DNA from: Anaeromyces robustus
Lineage: Eukaryota; Neocallimastigomycota; Neocallimastigomycetes; Neocallimastigales; Neocallimastigaceae
Reading direction: 5' to 3'
Assembly: GCA_002104895.1 (NCBI GenBank)
Contig: MCFG01000406.1
Location: 1 to 27,500, forward strand
Length of the DNA stretch: 27,500 nucleotides
Shown piece after piece: positions 14,371-24,624 of this stretch. The position numbers and the translations under genes were made by a program. Under the pieces are notes generated by a model. That model searched no databases, had not been told where the DNA came from, and saw nothing but the letters and a program-made list of their open reading frames with translations. Position 1 is the first letter of the stretch, and every line of letters starts with the position of its first letter.

Positions 14371-14403
<33 letters not shown>
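13387..14403 (+). mobile_element. 5'-truncated non-LTR (LINE) retrotransposon with poly(A) tail
   Basis: The insert comprises the end of ORF2 (13409-14125), a ~245-base 3' untranslated region with AATAAA at 14324-14329, and a tail of about 31 A's ending at 14403. AACCCTA occurs at 13380-13386 and again at 14402-14408 directly after the tail, as a target-site duplication would. Only about 1 kb is present, so most of ORF2 (endonuclease and reverse transcriptase) is missing. This fits 5' truncation during target-primed reverse transcription. Confidence 0.75.
13409..14125 (+). pseudogene. C-terminal fragment of LINE ORF2 with Cys/His zinc finger
   Basis: The open frame begins after a stop at 13406-13408 and has no start codon of its own until ATG at 13502, so it is a fragment rather than a gene. 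Its first residues include FRWILRARCGYKIDARVAKA, then SCPNC (a C-x2-C pair), a Cys-rich insert (CSCCFHC), and HWFINC (H-x4-C) followed by FKNLR. This order (Leu-Arg-x-Arg-Cys-Gly, Cys-x2-Cys, His-x4-Cys, hydrophobic-x-x-Leu-Arg) is the usual C-terminal finger that follows the reverse transcriptase in LINE ORF2. A later block with YIFLIGG, also common in LINE C-termini, is followed by a tail ending in SDPSGIG. No further stops or shifts interrupt it over 239 codons, so the insertion may be fairly young. Confidence 0.75.
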
Positions 14404-14405
<2 letters not shown>

Positions 14406-14644
14406 CTAAAATATTAAAATACAGAAAAAATAAAATATAATAAAAATAGAAAAAAATTAAAAATAAAGAAGATAAAAAATTTTAATAAAATATATTATAT
14501 GATTATGATTATTATGACTTATTATTTAAAAAAAAGAATTAAAAAGAATTAAAGGATGAAAAACAAAAAAATTAGAAATATCTTATATATATATATATAT
14601 ATTAAAATAAAAAAAAAAAAAAGTTTTTTTGGTGAAAAAAAATC

Positions 14645-14649
14645 AAAAA
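14645..14649 (-). terminator. RNA polymerase III terminator of tRNA-Thr
   Basis: In tRNA sense, five T's start four bases beyond the discriminator base. A second, longer T-run follows at 14641-14634. This is the normal Pol III stop signal. Confidence 0.75.
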
Positions 14650-14653
14650 TGAA

Positions 14654-14725
14654 TGCCAACTGACGGAATTGAACCACCGACCTTCGCTTTACAAGAGCGA
14701 CGCTCTACCACTAAGCCAAGCTGGC
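14654..14725 (-). tRNA. tRNA-Thr (anticodon UGU), no intron
   Basis: The 72-nt sequence on the minus strand folds as a complete cloverleaf. The acceptor stem is GCCAGCT with AGTTGGC (one G-U), and the D-arm stem is GCTT with GAGC. The anticodon stem is TCGCT with AGCGA around the loop CTTGTAA, giving anticodon TGT, which reads ACA (Thr). The T-stem is GGTGG with CCGTC around TTCAATT, and the discriminator is A. The internal Pol III promoter is intact: A box TGGCTTAGTGG and B box GGTTCAATTCC. CCA is not encoded, as usual in eukaryotes. The AT-rich proteins in this window use ACA threonine codons often. Confidence 0.97.
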
Positions 14726-15054
14726 ACTTCTTGTAGACAAAGTTTTAGTAATTAAATAAATATTTTTTATCGGTAATAGCAAATTTTCGAAAAAACAAGC
14801 CTTACCAATAAAAAAGTAGTTATTATTTCCCTTTTTTTTTCCTTTCCTTTTCCTTAATGGTAATTATTTATATTTATATATATATCTCCTTTTTTTTTTA
14901 TTTTTTTATTTTATAATTTTTTTAATAAATGAATTATTAATATTAAAAAAAAAAAAATTTTTTTTAAATTCTCTAATTTTTATCATTTTTAAAAAAAAAT
15001 AATAATAATAATAACAATAACAATAAATTAAAAAAAAAATAAAATAAAAAAATA
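14726..15054. other. Short intergenic region between tRNA-Thr and the deaminase gene
   Basis: The two genes are transcribed away from each other. The stretch near the tRNA (14726-14870) is less AT-biased, with CCTTTCCTTTTCC near 14840, and it becomes pure A/T with poly-A tracts towards the deaminase start. No further gene is seen. Confidence 0.5.
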
Positions 15055-16247
15055 ATGGAATCATCACAAGAAGGTAAAATTTAATATTTATATATTTTAT
15101 TTTATTTTATTATTATTATTTAATTATATCATTTGTTTTAATAAATCAATTCAATCATTTTTTTTTCAATTCAATTCAAAAATGGTTAAAACATTTCAAT
15201 TAATTCTATAAATTAATTGTAAAATCAATAATAAAAAAAAAAAAAAAGAATTCAATATTATCATTAAATTTGTTAATAAAAAGAAAAATAAATGAATACA
15301 TTACTTAACAAAATAAAAATAATGAACATCAAAAAAAAAAAATACTAATAATAATAAAAATTAATACATTTTTATTATATAATTAATAAGTAGAATTTTT
15401 ATATTTATAAAATAAAAACATAAATAATAAAATGTAAAATGTAAAAAATAGATATATATAAAATTGTTTATAATGTTTATAATATTTATTACTTTCTTTT
15501 TTTTTTAAAAAATGTATATATAATTATTTTTAATAATATTATTTATTATATTTTTTAAAATATATATATATACACTAATATACATATATTATACTATTTA
15601 TTATCCATATATATAAATAATATATATATATATATGAATATAAAATATAAAAATATAAAATATAAAAATATAAAATATAAAATATAAAAATATAAAAATA
15701 TAAAAATATAAAAATAGAATTAGATAAATATTATATGAAGCTTTCTATTGAGGAAGCCAATAAATCTATTCCATTAGAAAGTGCCTATTGTGTTGGGGCC
15801 GTTTTAGTAGACCCTAAAACAAATACTCTATTAGCTACAGGATTTTCACGTGAACTTCCCGGAAATACACATGCTGAAGAATGTTGTTTTCTTAAAATAG
15901 AAGCAAAAGAAAAAGAAAAAGAAAAAGAAAAAGAAAAAGAAAAAGAAAAAGAAAAAGAAAAAGAAAAAGAAAAATTTAGTGAATCGGTTAAAGAAATTAT
16001 TCAAGGTTCAACAATTTATACTACTATGGAACCTTGTTCAAAACGTTTATCAGGTAAAACTCCATGTGTAGAACATATACTTCATTATGGTATTTCTAGA
16101 GTAGTAATGGGAGTAAAAGAACCCCAAAATTTTGTACATTGTACTGGAGTTCAACTTTTAAGAGATAAAGGTATTGAAGTAACCATTCTTGATGGATTTG
16201 AAGAAGAATGTTTAAAACCCAATCAACATTTAAATTTAAAACTTTAA
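15055..16247 (+). CDS. Zinc-dependent deaminase, DRAP deaminase (Rib2 C-terminal domain)-like, with Lys-Glu repeat insert
   Basis: Two exons, 15055-15073 and 15724-16247, are joined across a 650-nt GT-AG intron. They encode 180 residues starting MESSQEDKYYMKLSIEEANK. The fold belongs to the cytidine-deaminase superfamily: HAE at 56-58 supplies a zinc ligand (H56) and the proton-shuttling Glu58, and PCSKRLSGKTPC (110-121) supplies C111 and C121. The blocks ATGFSRELPGNTHAE and IYTTMEPCSKRLSG, plus SRVVMGVKEP and a C-terminal 'LRDKGIEVTIL', match the fungal enzyme that deaminates the pyrimidine intermediate in riboflavin synthesis. In yeast Rib2 this domain is fused to a pseudouridine synthase, but here it stands alone. 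Eleven Lys-Glu pairs plus one Lys (~68-90) are inserted after the HAE helix. Starting at ATG 15735 would lose only ten residues, but the spliced start is in frame and better supported by the family's N-terminal helix. The exact substrate is inferred. Confidence 0.75.
15634..15716 (+). repeat. (ATATAAAA)n-type array at the end of the deaminase intron
   Basis: Alternating ATATAAAA and AATATAA units run to within a few bases of the TTAG acceptor at 15720-15723. The rest of the 650-nt intron is A/T-rich with no visible gene. Confidence 0.8.
15906..15974 (+). repeat. (AAAGAA)n coding hexanucleotide repeat
   Basis: Eleven perfect AAAGAA units plus one AAA encode Lys-Glu pairs inside the deaminase domain. 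Because the unit is six bases, gain or loss of copies leaves the frame intact. Confidence 0.95.
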
Positions 16248-16892
16248 AAAAATAAAAAAATAAAAATATAAAAAAAGAAAAAAGTTTAAAAAAAAAAAAA
16301 AAGAAAAAAGAAAAAAGAAAAAAAATTTTTTTATTTTTTTAATAAAAAATATTAACATAGATTAAAAAAAATTTTTTTTTATCATTAATAATATTAATAA
16401 TTAATAATATTAATAATATTTTAATATTTTAATAATTTTACTTTAAATTCATTTTCTATTGTATATCTAATAATTAACATTAACTTTTTTATTGTAGATT
16501 AAAATATTTAGTTTGTACATATATATTTAAAATAAAAAAAAAAAAATACAAAAATAAAATACAAAAATAAAATATAAAAATAAAAAATAAAAATAAAATA
16601 AAGGATAAAAATAAAATTAAAAAATCATATCTTTTTTTTTTTTTTTTTTTTTTTTTTGTTATTATATAAATGAATTTATATATATCAGTTATCATTAAAC
16701 AATTTATATATATATTATCTATAAATATATGAATATATATATATATATATTTTATAATATATTTATTTGATATTATTAATATTAAAAATTTAATATAAAT
16801 AAAGAAAAAAAAAAAAAAATACGTTATGTGTCTAAACTATATTTTGATTTATTTTATGTTTATTAACTTTTATAATATAAGATAAATGTAAA

Positions 16893-17070
16893 ATGTTGTT
16901 TAAGTGATAAACAAATAAATAAATATTAAATATGGATAAATCAAGTAAAAAAAAAAAGTAAATAAAAAAAAATAAAAATCAAGTAAAAAAATTATAATAA
17001 TAATAATAAAATATATATTGTTAAGTGTTAAATAAATATAAAATATGGGTAAATCAAGTAAAAAATAAAA
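16893..17070. repeat. Diverged direct duplication
   Basis: A segment of ~60 bases at 16893-16957 containing TTAAGTGATAA ... AATATGGATAAATCAAGTAA recurs at 17016-17070 as TTAAGTGTTAA ... AATATGGGTAAATCAAGTAA. The copies are about 123 bases apart. Confidence 0.65.
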
Positions 17071-18398
17071 ATATTAAAAAAAAAATTAAAGCAATACTAC
17101 TCTTTTAATCTATATATACAATATAACGATATAAAGTATTAATTAAATAATATATGGAAAAAAAATAAAGAAATAAAAAAAATATATATTTGTTAAATAA
17201 ATATAATACAAATATTAATGTTTCTTTTATTTTATATATATCATATTCCTTTTTTTTTTTTTTTTTGATTATTTAAAGATAATGGTTGATTATTCTATAA
17301 AACAAAAAAATTAATAAATTATACTAAAAAAAACTTTATCAATCAATAATTTTTATTTTTTTTTTTAATTCTAAATATCAAATGTATATCTTATAATAGA
17401 AATAACTAGATTAATTAATTTCATAATAACTTAAAGACTGTAAATAATAAAGAAATAATAATAATATATATTTTTTATATTTATGGGTGTTTTTTTTTTT
17501 CTTATTTTAATAAAAGTACATCTAAAACATCTAAATTTTTATAAAATTTTATTTATTTTAGATATATTTTTGTTTTTTTTTCTTTTCTTTTCCTTTCTTT
17601 TTTATAATATCTACATGATCAAACATATACTATAATTATTTTACATAATGTATTAATTTTTTAATAAAGATTAATTGATACAACAAATAATATTAATTAT
17701 TATTATTAATTATTATTATTTTAAAAAAGATTAAATTTTTTTTATGAAAGTTAATATACATATAATTTATAAAAATAAAAATATTTTTTTTATAACTGAT
17801 TACCTATTTTTAAAAAGGTTATTGAAAATGAGGATTTTTTTTTTTTTTTTTTATATTAACTTTTTTAATTCTATAAATATATAAATATTCATGTATGTTA
17901 GAAATTTTAAAGTAATTTGTACGAACTAAAATTATGAACATCACAATTAAATTAAACAATTGGGTTTAAGCAATATCTTATATTTTTATTTATTTAATTA
18001 TTATTAAATTATATCATAATGTTAATACAATATTTTTTATATAAGTAATCAAACAATTTTATTTTTTTTATTTTTTAACTATCTATCTAAATTCGAGTTT
18101 AAAGAACTACTTTTTAATAATAATAATAATTTACAATAAAAAAAATATTTTTATACAAATAAAAAATACATTATTTGTATAATCAATATGATTTTAGAAT
18201 GTAATGTAATATACATAATGTATTTATTATTGACAAATATATATTATTTTGATATTTTTTTTTAAAAATGTTTATTATTATTACTATTATTACTATTATT
18301 ATTATTATTACTAGCTATTACATAATCTCAATATTTATTAGAATTATATAGTTTATTAAAAGATTTTAATTTATAACTTATTTTTTTTAATAATAATG

Positions 18399-18660
18399 AG
18401 CAATAATGAATAATGAATAACAAATAATAAATATGAATAGCAAACGTAGAATTGATTTATAATAATGAACAATAGAGAATAATGAATAATAAATTTAATT
18501 TTTAATTATTAATTAAATAAATAATATATAATGAATAACAATGAGTAAATAATGAATAATAAATATGAATTAATAATAATGAATTAATAATAATAATGAA
18601 TAAACAATGAATAATAAATAATAATGAATAGTAATAATGATTGATAATAATTAATAATAA
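18399..18660. repeat. Degenerate field of AATGAATAA-like units
   Basis: Units such as AATGAATAATAAAT and AATAATGAAC repeat with variations for about 260 bases. It is more complex than the pure tetranucleotide arrays but still low in complexity. Confidence 0.6.
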
Positions 18661-19607
18661 TTATATATTATTATTTAATATTTAAAAATATTATTTAATA
18701 GGGGTTATTTTGAATACTCTTCTAATAATGTTAGTTTAGTATATAATCATCATTTTATAAGAAACCCAAATTTATCATAACAGGGAATAATAAGAATAGT
18801 AATTAATTAAATTAATTAACTAATTTTATATGATTTATTTTATTTTATTTTATTTTAAGGCTTTCTCTACTACAAGATTTATATTCAAATTTAAATATAA
18901 AATGAAAAGAAACTTTTTAATAAAATTTTCTTTTTTTATTAAAAAAAATAAAAGAAAACTTCAATAATAAAATATTAAGAATAATAATAATTATTATTAT
19001 ATTTTGTTTAAATTTTGTGAAACTTTATAAATTTTATTTCAAAATTTATTTCAAAATTTATTTGCCTTCTTTTTTTTTTATTTTTACCATATAAAAAGAT
19101 TTTTTTTATATTAGAAATAAATTAATTTTTTTTTTATAATTCTTTTTTTCATTCTTTTATTTTATTACTATATAATTATAAGAATGCCTTAATTTTTATC
19201 TTATTATTATCATCATCATCATTATTTATCATTATTATTATTAGTTTAAGTATTATTATTATTTATTATTTATTATTTATTATGTATTATTTATTATGTA
19301 TTTTATTATCTTTATTATTAAACCTTTTTTTTCTTTTTTATCTATTCATTTATCTTTATGATGTTAAAGTGAAATTTTTTTTTTTTATTTTTATTTAAAT
19401 TTTAACAATTTTTTTATTATCTAATTAAAATTCCATATATTAACAATATTATTTATTTATATGCAATACTAAGAAATTTATTATATATATTATATATTAT
19501 CAATATATTGTAATATATAATTAAAAATTGACCGTTAACCGTTATTATTTAACCTAACCATTTATAATACTTAATAAAAAAATGAAACAAAAAAAAAATA
19601 AAATTTC

Positions 19608-19647
<40 letters not shown>

Positions 19648-20276
19648 TGAAAATTTTATAATAAATAAATTTGTTAATATTAAAATTTAATTATTAAAAT
19701 TTAATTATTAAAATTAATTAATTAATTGTTTTTTTTTTTTTTTTTTATTTAAAAATATTTTTTATGTTTGAAATTTTTTTTTTTTATTTTTATTTTTTAT
19801 TTTTTTTTTTTTTTTTTTGTTGTTGTTTTAAAATTTAAAATTTCAAAATTTTAAAAAAAATTTATATTAAATTAATAATTTCTTAAAATGGTAAAAATGA
19901 GTAAAAAAAAAAACGGTAAGAAAAAAAAAAAGTTTCAAAAAAAAAAAAAAAAAATTCAAAGCTGAGTTGAAATCCAAAATTTCTTTTTTTTTATGAATTA
20001 GATTCAATGAAAGAAAGTAATAAATAATTGATTATTCATTGATTTAAATTTGTAGGTAGTAGATTTATTTTTGTAATAGATTTATTTGATATGGTAAATG
20101 GTAATCATTAATAATTCTTAATATTCAATTAATAATAATTAATAATATTATATATATATATATATATAAATTATATAAATATAAATATAAATATATTTTA
20201 TTTCCTTCTATATAATATTATATTAGGTTTTTTTTCTATCTTATTTATAAATGATTAAAATATTTCTTTTATATAT

Positions 20277-20277
20277 A

Positions 20278-20356
<79 letters not shown>

Positions 20357-20359
20357 ATT
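20277..20359. repeat. (AAAT)n array
   Basis: About 20 perfect AAAT units. Confidence 0.95.
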
Positions 20360-20640
20360 AAATAAAAAATAAGAGTATATATATATATATAAAATACTTT
20401 ATATAATATGATAAAAACTACTGTTATTTTATCTTTATATATATATTTATATATTATAAAGTATTTTTTTTTTTTTATTTTTATTTCATTTTATTATATT
20501 AAATTATATTAAATCTTTTTAATATAATGTATTATTTAAAAATTCAATAGATTTTGATAATTTAATTAACCATTGATAATGTTTATTTTTATTTTTATTA
20601 TTCAACATTATTATTTAATTGTTTAATATCATTATTATTG

Positions 20641-20681
20641 AGTTCCCCAAAACTTTATTCTAATAAAGATTTTGGAGAACT
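20641..20681. repeat. Near-perfect palindrome (hairpin)
   Basis: The arm AGTTCCCCAAAACTTTATT at 20641-20659 is matched by the reverse complement of 20662-20681, with one mismatch (C versus T) and one extra base. The centre is only two bases. It is one of the most GC-rich spots in the gene-free region. Confidence 0.85.
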
Positions 20682-21041
20682 AAATAAATAATTATTAATA
20701 ATATTTGAATATTTTTCTTTTTTTTTTCTGATTTAAAAATGAATCTTTTTTTTTTATTATTTGATGATTTTGACTGATTGAATGATTTTAATAAATATTT
20801 ATATTTGTCTGCTTCATTTATTGAATATAAAAAAATTAATATAAAAAAAATAAAAAAATTATATGTAATTATGGATAAATATTATTCATTATTATTCATT
20901 ATTAGTTTCATATATAATTAATTATGAGTTATTTTTTTTATTGTATTTTATAATAAATATGAAAAAAAAGGCATATAACAGATATATAATTTATATAATA
21001 ATTAATAATGATAAAAAGACATCATAAGAAATGAATTTTTA

Positions 21042-21062
21042 TTTATTTCCATTGGAAATAAA
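21042..21062. repeat. Perfect 9-bp inverted repeat
   Basis: TTTATTTCC and GGAAATAAA are separated by ATT. It is short, but contains the unusual GC dinucleotides CC/GG in this AT-rich setting. Confidence 0.7.
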
Positions 21063-21654
21063 AACAATAACTTGTAATATTTATAATACTATATTTTCTT
21101 AAAGGAAAAAAAAACAAAAGTAGATAAAATAGTTAAAATGAGAAAATTCTATATAATAACATAAAATAAACTGATTCCATTTTATTGTTTATTGTAAATT
21201 ATTTCATACCTATAGGAAGATTTGTTTGTGCTATTCATACCATAATAAAAACCTTTTTATTAAATAAAAACGAATAAAAATATAAAAAAAAGACTTTTTT
21301 TTTTCCTATTTTGAAAATAAACGTAAAATTAAGTTTTATTAATTATTAATTGGTATTTATTAATCATTATCATTTTATGATTTCATTATTGGGTAAGAGT
21401 CTTAATAAATATTAAATAATAAATAATAAATAATAAATATTAATCTATGATTAAATCTTAAAATCTTAATAAATATTAATTATTAATTATTAATTATTAA
21501 ATATTAATTATTAAATATTAATTATTAAATATATTAAATATTAAATGTTAAAATTTGTAACTTTTTTCTTTTTTTTTTTTTTTTTTAAAAAAATAATGAA
21601 TTATTATTATATATTGTCATATTCATATTATCTATTTATTTAATAATTATTTAT

Positions 21655-21666
21655 TCATTTATTTAC

Positions 21667-21701
<35 letters not shown>

Positions 21702-21846
21702 TTCATTCATTTATTACTTATTTATTTATTTATTAATTGATTTATTTATTTATTTATTTATTCATTCATTTATTACTTATTTATTTATTTATTTATTTTA
21801 TTATTATTTATTTATTTATTAATTGATTGATTTATTTATTTATTAA
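21655..21846. repeat. (TTTA)n field interrupted by TTCA and TTAC units
   Basis: TTTA units run for about 190 bases. The phrase ATTCATTCATTTATTACTTA appears twice, near 21700 and 21760, which suggests a higher-order duplication within the array. Confidence 0.85.
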
Positions 21847-23138
21847 TAATTAGTAATTATCATATGTTACAAATTTATTATTAATATATATTAATATTTT
21901 TTTTTATTCATTTAAAACTTATGAAATTTGTATCATTATTTGTTACACAATATTTTATTAATATAAAATAATATAAAATTTTATAAAATATAAAATTTAA
22001 AATTTAAAATTCTCCAATTTATTATTTACTATTTAATTAACCAAATAAAGTAAAAAATAAAAAATAAAAAGAAAAAAATTTTTTTTCATAATTATTATAG
22101 TTATTATAATTCTAATTATTATTAAATATAGTGAAAATGAACACTATAAATACAATATATATAATAAATTTATATATAATATAGGATAAATGTTTTTTTT
22201 CTCTTTTAATATTGATTTAATTTATTCTTATTATTTATTCTATGTCATAAAATTACTAAAAATAAATAAATTTATTTTGGTATATTTTTATAGCTTTAAT
22301 TATATATAATATATTTTATATTTTTATTATATTTTATATAATTTTCTTTATAATTTTTTCTTTATTTTCTTTTTATTTTCTTTTTATTTCTATTTCTTTT
22401 ATTATTTTATTTTATTTTATTTTTAATTTATTAATTTATTAATATTAATAATTAATTTATGATCATTAATTAAATAGATTAAAAAATAAATTTTATTCAT
22501 CTTTCTTTTTATATAAGATGAAATGAAGTTTAATTAATTTTTAATCTATTTATAATTTAAATTATTAAATTATTTTTATTATTAAAAATTCAAACAAAAA
22601 AAAAAAAGTTTTTTTTTTTTTTATTTTATAGTTGATATTAATATTTAAATAGATAAATTAAATAACAATATATAATAAATATATTTAATATATATTATTA
22701 AATTCCAATATTTATTATATTAATAATTAATTGTAACACATATCATATATCAGATTATAAATATTTAAATATTTCCTATTTAAATAATAAAATTTTTTAA
22801 AACATAATTAAATACAAAAAAATAATAAAATAATAAATTAGGTAAATCAAAATGGTATAATAAAATAATAAATTTATAATATATTAGAATATATTAATTA
22901 ATATATAATATTAAATTAATGGTTTTATCATAAAATAAAAACTATAAAATAAAATAAAATAATTTTTTTTTTTATTATTAATAAATTATAAAAAATACTA
23001 AAATATATTATATACAATAATTACATATATTAGTATTAATAGTTTAATATATAATAAAGTTTATTACTAATAAAATATAATATTAACATTATTTACAATA
23101 ACAAAAAAAAACAAAAAAAAAAAAAACATTGTTATATA

Positions 23139-23139
<1 letters not shown>

Positions 23140-23223
<84 letters not shown>

Positions 23224-23225
23224 AG
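23140..23225. repeat. (AAAT)n array
   Basis: About 21 perfect AAAT units. Confidence 0.95.
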
Positions 23226-23423
23226 TAATTATAAATTATATATTATATATAATTAATAATATATAATTATTTATTATATTTAATTATTTATTATAACAGT
23301 TAAAAGGCTATTTATTTATTATTATATTACATTTTAGATAAATTATTTTAATATATTTTAATGTATAAATAATAAATAATTAAATAAATATATATATAAA
23401 TAATGAATGAATGAATGATAACT

Positions 23424-23512
23424 AATAATATAATATAATATAATATAAAATAATATAATATAATAATATAATATAATAATTTAATATAATATAATATAAT
23501 ATAATATAAAAT
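23424..23512. repeat. (AATAT)n pentanucleotide array
   Basis: Repeats of TAATA / ATAAT with occasional extra A or T, just after three AATG units at 23403-23417. Confidence 0.8.
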
Positions 23513-24624
23513 TTAATTATATAAAACTAATTAATAAAAAAGAATTTTTTTTTTTTTCAATAACAAAATTCTTCCAATAATTTTTAAAGTTTTTTTTCTT
23601 ACATTATTAATAATTATATATATAAATTTTTTTTTTATTTTCTTTTTCTTATTTTTTTTGTTAAATTCAAAATTAAAATTGAAATTTAGTATAAAAATAT
23701 AGTATATTTAAAAGCTAATAATAAAAAGATTTTTTTTTATTATTATATAAATATAATTTCAATAAAAAGAAAAAAAATTTTTCTTTTTTCTTTTTTATTT
23801 TTTTATACTTGTTTAATATATGTATATTTAAATTTAAATTTTTATTTATATAAGTATATTTTATAGAAGTTTTATTTATAATAATATAGAAATGTTTTTT
23901 TATTATTATTAAGCAATTATAAATAATAATAATAAAACTAAAACAAATAGAAAGAAAAAAAAAATAAAAATAAACAACAAATATAATCAAAATTATTTTT
24001 TAAAAATAATTCAATAAAATAATAATAATAATAAATGAATAGTTTTAATATTCATTATATTTCAAAGAAATTAAAGAAAATTACAAAATTAAAAGAAATA
24101 TAATAATTCGTTTATTATTGTTATTATTAGTATTGTATAAAAAAAAAAGTAATAGAAAAAGAAATAAAATAGATAAATAAAATTAAATAAATTAAAAAAA
24201 ATAAATAAAATAAAATAAAATAACTAAAAATAAAATAAAATAAAATAAAATTAAATTCAATCATTAAATAAATAATAAATAAATAAATAAATAGACAAAA
24301 GTATATATATATATAAATTAGAATTTATTCAATTTTTTATAGATATATATTTTAAAACTAAATAAAATAGAAATAAATTATTAAATAACAATAAAAATAA
24401 GAATAAATATAAAAAAATAAAAAATAAAATAAAAATAAAAATAAAAATAAATTAAAACTATAAAATTATCAATAACAAACAAATAAATAAATAAAAAATA
24501 ATAATAAAACTAAACTAAAAAAAAAATAATAAAAATAAAAACCAAAAATAAAACAAAACAAGTTAAATAGTTTTTTTGTATAATATTTTATATCAACCAA
24601 ATAAAAAAGAAAAAAGTAATAAAA

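Larger units (their letters stand above)
16248..24624. other. 8.4-kb gene-free AT-rich region
   Basis: No coding-like frame, tRNA or recognisable transposon appears on either strand. The DNA is close to 90% or more A/T with frequent homopolymers. Longer open frames here (for example at 16489-16695 and 23715-23990 on the minus strand) translate only into runs of Phe, Ile, Tyr, Asn and Lys and are not credible genes. Tetranucleotide arrays, a diverged duplication (16893/17016), a repeat field of AATGAATAA-like units (18399-18660) and two hairpins (20641-20681, 21042-21062) are the only structures I can point to. Confidence 0.6.

Noticed and set aside
13930-14374. Minus-strand frame at 13930-14130 and plus-strand Phe/Ile/Tyr-rich frame at 14168-14374
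   Set aside because: The first is antisense to the LINE ORF2 fragment; the second lies in the LINE 3' untranslated region and has no protein-like composition.
14402-14411. AACCCTAAAA as a telomere-type repeat
   Set aside because: There is only one unit and it is not followed by others; it is better explained as the end of the LINE target site.
20277-23225. Regular tetranucleotide arrays as a CRISPR-like structure
   Set aside because: They are pure microsatellites with no spacers, in a eukaryotic genome.
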